From positions 868,001 through 932,000 of the forward strand of contig CDRNVI010000040.1 in assembly GCA_977017575.1 (NCBI GenBank): a DNA stretch of 64,000 bases, in the 5' to 3' direction. Shown here in pieces: positions 28,694 to 39,271 of this stretch. Source of the DNA: Paramoeba atlantica. Lineage: Eukaryota > Discosea. Each line of letters starts with the position of its first letter. Within the stretch, counting starts at the first letter, position 1. The translations under genes were made by a program, and so were the position numbers. A model generated the notes under the pieces. The model searched no databases, was not told the DNA's origin, and saw nothing but the letters and a program-made list of their open reading frames with translations.

Positions 28694-31188
28694 TTAATCA
28701 ATGTCTTCGATACAAGTTTTCTTTTTCAGACTTTCCAAGATGCTAATCCCCAGACGGGAGCGTCGAGCAACTCTATTGCGGTGCAACAATTTCCGTTCTG
28801 CTACACTGACGTACTGAAGGTTGCGTTCTTGTGGCGGGCGGCCAACTCGAGCTGCACAAAGGACATAATTTACGCGATTTGGTTCTTGTAATGAATTTTG
28901 GGATAATTCTTCGTTGGGTGCTTCTTGGTTCGACGCATGATCCCGAACTTCCGCCTCTTCATTTACGGTTACTTCTTTCAAATTTTCAACGACGTTTTCA
29001 TTATCCGATGCCACTACATCCTCATCAAGAATCAATGTGTAAGTGCTTTCTTCGCGCCGAACTATGGCATCAAAAACAATGTCGTTAGTATAATCTTCGT
29101 TGGCGTACAATGCGCGTAGTTTGCCCGTGATTCCGAAGGAGCTTCGTATACTTCCTTTTGATAGAGCATCTATAGCGCTCGACAGGAAACGATACTTTTG
29201 TGCACGAAGTATGGGCAACGAAGTACTTACAATTCGAGCCGTAGCTTCTGCAATAGTTGAAGTTGCATCGGAATATACAGTCCAGGTATTGGTTTTCCCC
29301 CCAGGCTCCAGAACACACCGTAAGAGCTTTTGACCTAATTTCTTCGGCATTCGACAGATCTCGAAAAACTAGAGCGTTTCCCACAGTTGCTTTGCCTATC
29401 ACCCCCCTGGGTCCTAGGTGGGCGTGGTGAAAGTTGGCAAAATTCAAAAAAAAAAAATTCAGGGGGGGTAAAAACTGAAGAAAATGTGTATAGATTCCTA
29501 TATATTAATACCTACAATGGTCTCCTTGAACGCTCCGCACAATTCGCAAGCGTTTAGGAATCGAATTTATACAAATTAAGAATTGGCGTCGATAAGGATG
29601 ACGCTTAAGCATCATAAAGGCTTTCTTTATCGCCTTCCGGATCTGTTTTTCAGTCTCTGGTTTCAAATTTTCCTTAACAATTCGGTCAAGGCGCTCTGGG
29701 AGTGCACATCGTGACGCTTTATGGGTAATAGGGGGTATCTTGCTTTTCGGCGAGTTGCACTGGCCTTTAGTATTGGTCTTTAGTAGATTTGACGGGAGTA
29801 TCCCTCAAATTGATAGAATGAGAAACCATATTCGAATAAAAAACTCCCAAATTTTTGGGATATTTGGATTTTTTAGTAAAATCATGCTATTTTTTCGTGT
29901 TTTTTATAAATAGTTTTGACCCAGGGGGGGGGGGGCTAGGCAAACAAACGGTGGTAAACGCTCTAGTTTTTCGAGATCTGTTCAATGCTAAAGGAATTAG
30001 GTCAAAAGCTCTTACGGTGTGCTCTGGAGCCTGGGGGGGAAACCAGTACCTGGACTGTATGCTTTGCACCCAGCCTCGCCATGCGGTACGAGAATGTTTT
30101 TTTATATTACTGATAGCGTACTGATTGCACGGCTGAAATATGTGAGTCATTTTTGGGGGAATAAATTCCACTGAGCACCCGGTATCAGATAGAAGCGTCA
30201 AGATTTCTTTGTGTTGTGACGCTTGATCAATTAGCAATAATGCCGGTAAGGTGGAATCTCCCAGTTTTGTTCGGATTTCTGCTAATACCTCCTTGAAATC
30301 CTGAGTCCATTTTTTAAAAGACTCTGCATCTTGAAAATGCGACGCTGCACGATGATCTTGTATGATGCGCTTGTTATGTTCTTTGTGAGGAACTTTGGCA
30401 TGCACACCATCCGTCACCCCCTTCCACAAGAAATGCGCGCGGTGAAGTACACAATCAGCAGATACAAGTATTGTTGATGTAAATCCTAGACGCGTCCCTG
30501 CAAGCTGAATTGACTTTCCCTTTGATGCACGTACCCATGTCCATTCGCGGTTTGTTTCATCAAGCTTACTGAAAAATTCATCCATGTTAAATACGAGTTC
30601 TGGGAGAATGTGGGAATATTTTTTTAGCTCATCATAAAAGGACAAACCAGCCTTCTTCACTTCAGGAGGGGAAACCGTGCGATCGGATGTAGCGGCTCGG
30701 ACAGTAAATCCGTTGTCATGCAAGAATCTGCGTGCCCAAGAGCAGCTTATGACGTAGGGGCCTCCATTCTCAGAAAGAAGTTCAGACCGATCTCTACCCA
30801 ATATCCCTCGAGCCATGCTTGCAACCAAGGATGCATCAACAGGTTTGTTTAACACATTGTACATCTTAATGCCATCTAAAACATCATTCTTTTCTGCATC
30901 CGTAAGCATATCTTTTCGGCCACGCTTACCGGAAGGAGCATGGTCTTTTAAAGCATAGGCACTTCGTTCAGACATTTTCTTACCGTGCGTTTGATTCCAA
31001 ATCTGCATGCTAGTCAAAACGGAACGACTCTCACAAAGTGCTTGGAATTCACGTACTTCTTCATCACTCCACGTATTTCTCTTTGCTTTGCGCGATGAGC
31101 GTTTAGCCTCAAGTTTCTCCACAAGATCTGCCACATGCCGTGATACGCAAAAATTGTTTAAGGCAAGCGTCGACTGCGACGGGGCCAT
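28694..31188 (-). CDS. pogo/Tigger-like transposase interrupted by a mariner-like insert
   Basis: The minus-strand ORF runs 31188 to 30060, is broken by the element at 29278-30057, and continues 29275 to 28694. Removing the insert with one TA keeps the frame (WRGWVQSI then YSDATSTIAEAT), giving about 570 residues. Features: a helix-turn-helix-like N-terminus (SDEEVREFQALCESR, KKMSERSAYALKDH); DDE core with FNMDEFFSKLDE, LLLIDQASQHKE and PPKMTHIFQPCNQYAI. In pogo-type enzymes the third acidic residue lies in the QPxD position; here it is Asn, so activity is doubtful. The C-terminal part is acidic then basic (AARVGRPPQERN; KKKTCIEDID). No terminal repeats were found. Confidence 0.75.
29278..30057 (-). 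mobile_element. CAGTCCAGG mariner-like element, copy 2
   Basis: 780 bp with TA at both edges (29276-29277, 30058-30059). Ends begin CAGTCCAGGTA with about 130 bp of inverted repeat. The interior matches copy 1 in inverse orientation and encodes the same transposase C-terminus (SIPKRLRIVRSVQGDHCRY). It sits inside the coding sequence of the pogo-like transposase. Confidence 0.88.
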
Positions 31189-31974
31189 AGCAGGAAAAAG
31201 TAATCAAAAATGAAGAGTTTCTCCACAAAAAAAAAAAAATTAATTATTGCACTAATTAAATGTGCAATGATTTTTCACCGCAGTAATTATGGATCGGTAA
31301 TTATGAAAATTTATAATTATATTTATATTTATAAAAATTAATGAGAGAGGGTAGGTGGAAAGACGTGATATACAACACTAGCTGATAGGATGAACCAATT
31401 TGTTTCACTGTAAGGATAGATTGCGGGTAAACGAAGATGATAATTATGAGATGTTAACGATAAATATTTGCTTACGCACCCATAGAGTAATGAAGGGAGA
31501 GCTAAGGTACGAAAGGCAGATCTGCACTTTCTGGAGAAAATTCTTCCTGTCCCTTCGTCTCCACAAACGTGATTATACGCCGATTTCTACGAATTTCTTC
31601 TTGATCAGCGATGCGCTACGGGGAAAAATAAAAGCCAAGCCCCTTGTCCGAGGTGGGGTCCAAATGTTTCAGGGACATAGAAATAATGTACTTCAGAAAA
31701 AGTTGAAAGGGTATGACTCTGAACGAAATCATAATTTTTTGCAAAAAAATACCAAAGGTCATTTATAAAAATTAATGAGAGGGGGAGTATGCCGCGCAAG
31801 CCATACTGACATGTCCGTTTTATTTTAATGACAGTAAACGATGGAATGTACAATATTGAATAAAATAGATACAGTAGTAGTAAGACAGGGATTTCCGTTC
31901 AGGACACGGTTTTAGGTTAGGAAACGGCAACAAATCACGATGACGTGACCTTGGCGGATTTCCTTCCATATTCT
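31189..31974. other. Intergenic, nothing recognised
   Basis: AT-rich sequence with two copies of TTTATAAAAATTAATGAGAG (about 31325 and 31762), an end motif also seen near 18336 and 24610. Short ORFs (31400-31768 plus) have no family resemblance. Confidence 0.45.
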
Positions 31975-32493
31975 TTATCCCCATATCTCTGTGGCATCAA
32001 TCACAGGTTTGTAAATTCCACGACTGCGGATGTTATTCTGACGACACCACACCGCACGTTGCTGCTGCACCGTACGGAAGAAGGACCAGTACTCCTCTTC
32101 CCTTTTCACACGACGCATTTTTCGCTCCATCACCTCGGTGCGACGCTCCAGGGCCTGTCGCTCCACCTTCCCCTCGTACTCGGTACGCGCCAGGGAGGCA
32201 CGAATCGGAAGTGCCCGGGTGTCACGCTGGGGCAACTCTTGTTTCACGGTGCGGTGGGTACCGCTCTGGTAGGTCCCGGGCTCTGGACTCGAGGGGATCG
32301 GTCCCTCGTAGTCCCTTCCCGTGGCAATGAGGTAGCGATGCTGAAAATCGCTGACCCAGAAACTGGGGCGACGGTAGTAGGGGTTGAGTGCGTCGCGCAT
32401 GGCGTGGGCTCCCCATGGGCATCTTGTTGGAACGGCACCGACGTTTGCGGGCGGAGGACACCCAGGGGATGCCAGGCTTACCATGGGGTCCAA
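31975..32493 (-). CDS. Uncharacterised basic protein
   Basis: 172 residues, not recognised. The middle is aromatic-rich (NPYYRRPSFWVSDFQHRYL) and the C-terminal half is a charged helix (KVERQALERRTEVMERKMRR) followed by WSFFRTVQQQRAVWC and a defined ending DATEIWG. An overlapping frame starting at 32512 (MYTSRHIGPHGKPGIPWVSS) also looks protein-like for its first 40 residues, so the true N-terminus may lie there with a frameshift, or the start may be an internal Met at 32403. Orientation matches the host genes. The opposite-strand 201-residue ORF is judged a shadow. Confidence 0.5.
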   Translation of the reverse strand: MDPMVSLASPGCPPPANVGAVPTRCPWGAHAMRDALNPYYRRPSFWVSDFQHRYLIATGRDYEGPIPSSPEPGTYQSGTHRTVKQELPQRDTRALPIRASLARTEYEGKVERQALERRTEVMERKMRRVKREEEYWSFFRTVQQQRAVWCRQNNIRSRGIYKPVIDATEIWG

Positions 32494-32887
32494 TGTGCCG
32501 CGAGGTGTACATTGAGGGTTAGGAAAAATGTAAAGAAAGGCGGGGGATAAAAAAGAAGGATAAATTTACTGTTAAAGGTTGGGTAAAATATAAAGAACGG
32601 AATGGAAATCGTAACGAAAATAAAGAAAACATAACGAAAAAGGAGGGCAAATAACCTTCTCGAGATTAGTAACCCGGGATACGATTATTTATTCACATAT
32701 TTATTTGAATATGCAACAAGTGAAATGTGCAGGACAGTATGCAGTTATCCTGTGCCATTCGGTGCTATCCTGTGCCATCCAGAGCGAAGATTTTTGGCAC
32801 AATGACCACCTATGGCGCTCGTCTTCATGTGGATCTTGGTACCCGTTTACCAGAAAAGGTAGGGTGGTTCCAAGCACTATACCCCTC
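32494..32887. other. Intergenic, nothing recognised
   Basis: AT-rich flank with a near-tandem GCTATCCTGTGCCAT (32750-32780). No gene. Confidence 0.4.
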
Positions 32888-33203
32888 CTGCTTATGAGTT
32901 CCCCGGTTTTGAGAAAAAGGAGCTCATAAGCGTACCAGACCAGAATTCGAGCCATAAAAACGCGAAAAATCGGGCCCACGGCGCGAAGCGTCGCGGGTTC
33001 TCCTTGACAATAATACTGGCGCTAAAATGATTATCCGCTCAGTGAGCGAGTCTGTAGAGCAGCCGGACGTACGGTTGTTGGGATTTTTATGAATTTAGGT
33101 TCTGTGCAAAAAAATGATCGCTTCGCGAAAAGTGGGTACAAAAACATTCGCCTTAGAAAAAGGAACTCATAAGCGCACCAGAATTGGGGGAACTCATAAG
33201 CAG
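32888..33203. repeat. MITE with CTGCTTATGAGTTCCCC ends
   Basis: 316 bp. The terminal inverted repeats of 17 bp are each followed 20-30 bp inside by a second shared motif, CTCATAAGCGTACCAGA on the left and CTCATAAGCGCACCAGA on the right. No coding capacity. Confidence 0.65.
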
Positions 33204-33492
33204 TAACAACTATCAGTACAAGTTTGTAGTCGCTCCATTAAACGCGGTGGTTAACGTTTTTTTATATTACGTTACTTCTCTCCCATAAGTTCAAATGAGT
33301 TCATGACTCGAGGATAGTGAGGTGAAGAGAATCAGAAGAAGCCGTTCTTTCCGTACAATTCTTATCATAAACAATGAAATGGTCTAAGATAGTTTGCTTC
33401 AATTCATCATCACTACGACCGCGCCTTTTTCGCAAGAGAAGATTAGGGTAGCTGGAAGATTGTGCTTACTTACCTCCCCACTCGTGACGTCT

Positions 33493-34208
33493 ATGGGGGG
33501 GTCCATGGGGGGGGCATACCGCACGATTTTTTTTTTTTTGAAAAAATTACTTTTTCGAAAAAAACCCGCAGAAGCGGTAGCCGGGGTCTTGGCGCGTATT
33601 TTCCACCCCCTTACCCTGGGGTGACCCCCCCGCGCATCCGCAGGACGGGTCCGCCAAGTTCGGATTTTTTCTGATTTTTTTTTTGAAAAAAATTCAACTT
33701 GGCGAAAAAAATGGCAAAAAAAATGTTTTTTAAAAATCGTTTCCCCTATTGTAATTTGATAGTTTGGGACCTATACTAGCTTTCTCGGTAGTTGGTTTCG
33801 CCAGATATCCCTTTTTGTAGCCGTGGTATGCCCCTTAAAATGACCCATTTTTGACCAAAAAAGGTGAAAAAATATTTTTCGGACCCCAAGGGGCCTTTTT
33901 GTGTCGAAAGAATGGTATGGCTAGAGTCGCATTCTCTACCCAATGCGTTCGGTAGGCTTTCATTCATGCCTACAAGTGATTTCCCACACGCAAATGTCGG
34001 ATTTAGTGCTCTGAGAATACAAATACCCGAAAATGACCCTATTTTTACCCGAAATTCGGCTATTTTTGGCTATAATCTTTCTGTTTTCCAGGCCAAATTT
34101 TCTTTTTTAGGCTCTTCGTTAAACGCGGCGGTAGTTTTCAACGCGAAGCGCGCAGCATGAGTGACTTCTAAGTTGAAAATAACCACCGCGTTTAACGAAG
34201 AGCCTAAA
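33493..34208 (+). mobile_element. Palindrome-ended modular element, core type A, copy 2
   Basis: Carries the type A core and the complete palindromic end, but the opposite terminus (ACTACCGCTCTACC and its T-rich module) is missing; the copy starts within the G-tract. The 98-codon ORF is at 33864-34160. Confidence 0.75.
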
Positions 34209-34335
34209 AAAGATTCAGAAACAATTTCCCAAGTGGTTTCTTGACATTTCATCTCTTCCGAATGGCGCTTCAAGCATTCGGATGCGACAGTTTCCATGAT
34301 GTGATTTTGAAGTGAAAAGACTTATTTGGATATTA

Positions 34336-34633
34336 CCGTAGACCCCCCCAGTAATAGAATCGATTTTGGGTCAAAATGGCCAAATCCTTATTACTGGGGG
34401 GGTATGCTTTTTGGGTGAGAAAAGACATTTTTTGTACATGAGTGCGTTGATTTTCAGTCCATCCAACCCCGCAACCACGCCATTCGCTCCCTCGCAACCG
34501 CCCTCACCCCGCCCAGCCACCATCACCCGCTCAAACACCCCCCCCCCCTCCAACGACCCTCCCGAGCCAAATCTCTGTTACTGGGGGTCAGCCGAAAAAG
34601 GGTCAAATCCTTGCCACTGGGGGGGATCTACGG
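34336..34633. repeat. CCGTAGACCCCCCCAGT MITE, copy with identifiable empty site
   Basis: 298 bp with inverted ends CCGTAGA(C/T)CCCCCCAGT, flanked by TA (34334-34335, 34634-34635). The interior has the CCCACAATAAC-like GC-rich stretch of the family (CCCGCCCAGCCACC, CAAACACCCCCC). The flanks (CTTCAAGCATTCGGATGCG ... TATTTGGATATTAAACCGC) reappear without the element at 36976-37120. TA duplication suggests Tc1/mariner mobilisation. Confidence 0.75.
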
Positions 34634-34737
34634 TAAAGTGCTATTTGGATATTAAAGTGCTATTTGGATATTAAGGCGCATTTGGATATTAAACCGCACC
34701 CCGGGTTAGAATACACGTGGAAAATCACATTTCTAGA

Positions 34738-34930
34738 ACCCAGGCTAAAGTGGACGAGGGAGATACTAAAAGCACCTTTGGCAAAATACCACAAACGTAG
34801 AACATTATCTCCTGTTAAAGATTCCTTTTTCGCATCAGAACGCTTTACAAACCGGGAGATACCGTTCCAGTTTTGTGGTAGTTTGCCAAAGGTGCTTTTT
34901 GTATCTCCCTAGTCCATTTTAGCCTGGGTT
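34738..34930. repeat. Fold-back MITE, CCAGGCTAAAGTG family, copy 2
   Basis: 193 bp; the same arms as 6301-6422 but with a longer interior that has an additional internal inverted repeat (AAGCACCTTTGGCAAA/TTTGCCAAAGGTGCTT). The following 100 bp is also shared with copy 1. Confidence 0.75.
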
Positions 34931-35090
34931 ACATAGCCATCGGAACATTCTCCCTAGGACTCCTTACAGATTCCCACGCGAGGAAGTCGGCCTTGCGTGT
35001 CACACACTTCCTGTTGAAGTGTGGCCACCGCAGGTGTACTAACAGCACATGGGGAAGAAGCATCGAATGAAGCGACAGTGTATACAGGTA

Positions 35091-36757
35091 CAGTAACTAA
35101 CAAAAGTGTTCAAATGTTTTCACAAATTTTAATGTTTTTATATTTTACAAAAGAGATGCAGAGGATAATGCAGTAGTATATTACAGTAGTGTAGGCTGGA
35201 GTAGTGCTTACATTCCCACGTACTTAGACTTCATCAACGATCTTACAATAAAAAACTATGAAAGATATAATGCGATCCCAACACTTGAACACTTTTTTCA
35301 CTTTTTTGAGATTATTTTTTTTTGACCAAAACTTTGCCTTACTTCACCCTTACCAAACCAAAATGACCAAAACTTAATACTTCGTAAGTCCCCCCTTCGC
35401 CCTAATTACTGCCCTTAAACGACGGGGCATGCTGCGGACAAGAGGAAGACATGCACTCGGAGGAAGGCCTGCCCACGCTTTTTGGGCGCGTTCCCAAAGT
35501 TCCAACATTCCTACGGGAGGATCTGAATGATCCGCAGTCGGCTTTTTGAGCTCGCCCCATAGGTGCTCTATGGGATTTAAATCGGGAGACTGCGGGGGCC
35601 AGTCTAGGACACACAATTCTTGTAAACGAAGGAATTCCCGGGCCTTCTTACTCGTGTGCTTTGGATCATATCTTGTTGGAAGATGATCCGATCCTTCATG
35701 ACTTCCAACTTGTGGAGGGAAGGAGACAAATTCGGGCCCCAAACCATTCGGGTTTCCCTTCGGAAGCGTGGTTTGAAGGGAAGAAGAAATTACGGAAACC
35801 CCACCTTACGAAGCGTCACAAAGCTCTACGTCTTGCCTTTGCAAAGAAGTATGAGCATTGGACGAACGCCGACTGGAGCCGTGTGCTTTTCACTGATGAA
35901 AGTAAGATCTGCCGTTTCGAGTCGAATGGCAGCCGGTGGGCGTGCGTGGGTGAGCTTTGGGGAAGCACTTTCAGAGCGAAATACACACAGCACCGTGAAG
36001 TACGGTGGGGGATCCATCATGGTATGGGGGTGTATGATGGCTCACGGCGTGGGCTCCATTGCTCTGGTTCATGGCAACATGAATGCTGAACAGTACGTTC
36101 AAATACTTCAACAGAATTTGTCTCCTTCCCTCCACAAGTTGGAAGTCATGAAGGACCGGATCATCTTCCAACAAGATAATGATCCAAAGCACACGAGTAA
36201 GAAGGCCCGGGAATTCCTTCGTTTACAAGAATTGTGTGTCCTAGACTGGCCCCCGCAGTCTCCCGATTTAAATCCCATAGAGCACCTATGGGGCGAGCTC
36301 AAAAAGTCGACTGCGGATCATCCAGATCCTCCCGTAGGAATGTTGGAACTTTGGGAACGCGCCCAAAAAGCGTGGGCAGGCCTTCCTCCGAGTGCATGTC
36401 TTCCTCTTGTCCGCAGCATGCCCCGTCGTTTAAGGGCAGTAATTAGGGCGAAGGGGGGACTTACAAAGTATTAAGTTTTGGTCATTTTGGTTTGGTAAGG
36501 GTGAAGTAAGGCAAAGTTTTGGTCAAAAAAAAATAATCTCAAAAAAGTGAAAAAAGTGTTCAAGTGTTGGGATCGCATTATATCTTTCATAGTTTTTTAT
36601 TGTAAGATCGTTGATGAAGTCTAAGTACGTGGGAATGTAAGCACTACTCCAGCCTACACTACTGTAATATACTACTGCATTATCCTCTGCATCTCTTTTG
36701 TAAAATATAAAAACATTAAAATTTGTGAAAACATTTGAACACTTTTGTTAGTTACTG
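35091..36757 (+). mobile_element. Fold-back Tc1 element
   Basis: 1,667 bp flanked by TA (35089-35090, 36758-36759), ends CAGTAACTAACAAAAGTG. The left 640 bp (35091-35732) is an inverted copy of the right end (about 36114-36757), including the transposase 3' region. So the element has very long inverted arms around a 380-bp centre. The normal 5' end and DNA-binding domain have been replaced. Confidence 0.88.
35733..36474 (+). pseudogene. Tc1 transposase lacking its N-terminal domain
   Basis: Enters the transposase at PQTIRVSLRKRGLKG and runs to RAVIRAKGGLTKY. Compared with the intact copy at 56002-57021, one G is missing near 35778 and four bases are extra near 35957, so the stretch with the first catalytic Asp is out of frame while the second Asp and Glu (QQDNDPKH, PDLNPIEHLW) are in frame. 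The helix-turn-helix half is absent. Inactive. Confidence 0.85.
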
Positions 36758-37127
36758 TATATCAGGCTCCAAACTCTCGAAAAACGGTCTAGATTAGAAG
36801 ATTGCTATGATCACCCTGGTGGGGAGGGGGTGGGGGCAGGGGGTATCCATCCGAATTGTTGAAAAACTAATGAATTTGTCACTCAATTCGATTCACACAT
36901 CTTTGTAAACATTTTTTACGAAAACTCACCTGAAACGATATCGGGCACGAAGTCGGTCCACAAATCGGGCCACAAATCTTCCGAATGGCGCTTCAAGCAT
37001 TCGGATGCGACAGTTTCCATGATGTGATTTTGAAGTGAAAAAACCTATTTGGATGTTAAAGCGCATTTGGATATTAAACCGCACCCCGGGTTAGAATACA
37101 CGTGGAAAATCACGTTTCTAGAACATG
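36758..37127. other. Intergenic with an empty insertion site
   Basis: From 36976 to 37135 the sequence matches 34254-34330 joined to 34675-34740, that is, the flanks of the MITE at 34336-34633 without the MITE. No gene. Confidence 0.65.
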
Positions 37128-37310
37128 ATAACATTTCTAGAATATAAAGAGGAAAATAGTAATATAATACAAGAAAAAAATATATAAAAGGGGGCTCCGG
37201 TGGTCCAAAACTGAAAAAAAATTGAAAAAAATGGGGGGTCCATGGGGGGGCATACGTCAAGATTTTTTTTTTCGAATTTTTTGCTTTTCAAAATCGAGCG
37301 CAGGGAAGTG
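37128..37310 (-). mobile_element. Partial palindrome-element copy (terminal module)
   Basis: An inverted counterpart of 2500-2745: AATATAAGAG-type A-rich module, GGCTCCGGTGGTCCAAAACTG, a G-tract and CTTTTCAAAATCGAGCGCAG. It continues into a short piece of type B core (GAGTATGCCGCGGCGATGAT) to about 37370. Confidence 0.65.
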
Positions 37311-37510
37311 TTAGAGTATGCCGCGGCGATGATTTTCTACCCCCCACCTGGGGTTACACCCCCCTCGTCTTCTTCCTCTCCTAAACGATTTAAAGCAATT
37401 TCTATTAGTGTTTTTATGAAAATAATTGATTCTGCGGCTTCTGTATGTACAATATTTATTTCCCCCATATTTACTAATTCTCTCCATCGGTCTTCTATCG
37501 CAGTTTGCGT

Positions 37511-38010
37511 TCAGAATTTTCTCCCGGTGGGTTTTCCACGCGATCCTACTCCAGCGGTTCCTTCTGCGACTCTCCCCACTTCCGAGTTTTTTGCGCTCTC
37601 TTGGTTTCGTGAGTTTTTCTTTTCACTGGACACTGCCTTTTGGTAAACCGGTAGAATTTTTCCCCGCAGTCCGCCAGTCAACTTCGTTTCCTCAAGCAGT
37701 TGCGCGAAAAGGCGACAATCCCCGCCTTTCCATTTCACTCGGTACATAGCCAGACACGCTAGGATGTGGTCTCCCACTGGCAGGTATTCATCCGTTTTTC
37801 ACATCGCACCAATACAAGCAGACATCCGGGCCCAGGCCAACAACGACAATATCAGATCATTCTTAAGGTGCTCGTCCTGGTGGTAGCGTTTTGCCGTTCG
37901 TTCCGCGGTGCCAATATCAAAGTAGCGTCGTAAGTGACAGTCGAGGTCTATGAGGTTCCGCTCCCGTGTTTCAGCCGGTCCACGAATATACTGTATGTAG
38001 TATAGGGTCG
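37511..38010 (-). pseudogene. Unknown protein remnant
   Basis: The minus strand reads as one protein-like frame: RGPAETRERNLIDLDCHLRR, then TAERTAKRYHQDEHLKNDLI and, in the next part, GDHILACLAMYRVKWKGGDC and ETKLTGGLRGKILPVY. The reading frame is interrupted and neither a convincing start nor a domain was found. It may be the C-terminus of a mobile-element protein. Function not assigned. Confidence 0.35.
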
Positions 38011-38205
38011 ATCATGTGTTTTTGGAACGGTTCTCCAGTCTTCTGAATATTCCTGTGATACATGTTACATACACGTTACTGCGATACAGGAAGATCTCAC
38101 GTGATCTCGCATGATCTTGTCTTTGGCCTCATCCGCATCCCCTCAGATCTTGTTTTAGTTTTGATTCACTCAATCGTAATTTCGTATTGCAAGGAATACG
38201 TGTGG

Positions 38206-39021
38206 CTATTTTAAAACTATGCCTGTGCCCTCAAAAACAAAAAGTTTCATACTCTCGTAAATGGATTGATCAACTTCGCCATAAAGTCCAAAGTTCCCAT
38301 CCACGCGAAGCGTTTTCAACGTTACAGGTAATTTGTCAAACTGCACGAGACCACTGAAGCAGTTGCGTTGACAATACATGTGTTCAAGAGCTGGAGGTAA
38401 ATGCTGCAGTCTTAGCAACCTCGTGAATTTGTTTCCTGACACACTAAGGAACCTGAGTTTGGACGGCAGGTTCGTCGTATCAATATCCCCGGAAAGAAGA
38501 TTGCCCTCAACATTTAAAATTTCTAAGCTCTCTGGAAGATGGGTTAAATCCAGGCGTCCCTCAAAATTGTTCGCGTTCAATTCCAATAGACGTAATCCGT
38601 GGGGCAAATGTCCTAAGTCTAATCCACCAGAATGCTCGTTCCAAGCAAGATCCAATTCCATAAGCAGTGGCGGCAGTACGTCGATTGGCAATGTTCCTGT
38701 AAGCTTCCACATGCTAAACCTTTGGAGAGTTTCCGGAAGCCATTGCCATTGTAGTGATCCGTGGTATTTCGTGTACTGTGTATCGATTTTTGTGATGTGC
38801 TTTCCATCATCACAAGTCACACTTCGCCATTCGCACGCAGGAGTCAATGTGTTCCAGGAGGTGTGGGGATTTTTGATATCTGCCATAAGCTTTGCAAGAT
38901 GATATTCCTGTGGGAGGTTTGCCCCTCGTACTTTACCAGCAGACCTGTGCTGAACATCTGCGCTTCGAACTACGGAACGAAGCACGCCGGTACATTCTGA
39001 ATCTGTGAATGTTCCGTACAT
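38206..39021 (-). CDS. LRR-family protein, recent paralog of 58861-59676
   Basis: 271 residues. The cap SAGKVRGANLPQEYHLAKLM, then PHTSW and TPACEWRSVTC, is followed by about eight repeats (LPESLEILNVEGNLLSG; LPSKLRFLSVSGNKFTR) and the ending FVFEGTGIVLK. The start MYGTFTDSECTGVLRSVVRS lacks a hydrophobic core. The gene at 58861 has the same length and most of the same residues, and about 150 bp of 5' flank is also shared, so the two come from a recent duplication. It lies 250 bp downstream of APC8 on the same strand. Confidence 0.85.
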   Translation of the reverse strand: MYGTFTDSECTGVLRSVVRSADVQHRSAGKVRGANLPQEYHLAKLMADIKNPHTSWNTLTPACEWRSVTCDDGKHITKIDTQYTKYHGSLQWQWLPETLQRFSMWKLTGTLPIDVLPPLLMELDLAWNEHSGGLDLGHLPHGLRLLELNANNFEGRLDLTHLPESLEILNVEGNLLSGDIDTTNLPSKLRFLSVSGNKFTRLLRLQHLPPALEHMYCQRNCFSGLVQFDKLPVTLKTLRVDGNFGLYGEVDQSIYESMKLFVFEGTGIVLK

Positions 39022-39271
39022 TATGAAATGAAAGCTTCCTCAGAGAAATGAAAACTCTTAGAAGGTATAAAAGTGAAAAATAAAATGAGGAGGAGCGCAC
39101 ACACTTAATAAGTGCGTGCACTTTAAGTCTTAAAGTATAAGTTTGCATAATACAAGAACATGTTGTCCCCAATATCAAAATAAGCTGAAGAGTAGTGCAC
39201 TGTAGGATCACCTGATCTGTTTTGTGTGAGTAATCGTAGCTTCGCTTTGATCAAAGCTTCGTAGGGGTTGT

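Noticed and set aside
31945-32550. 201-codon plus-strand ORF
   Set aside because: The minus frame has a more protein-like composition and matches host orientation, although both are unassigned.
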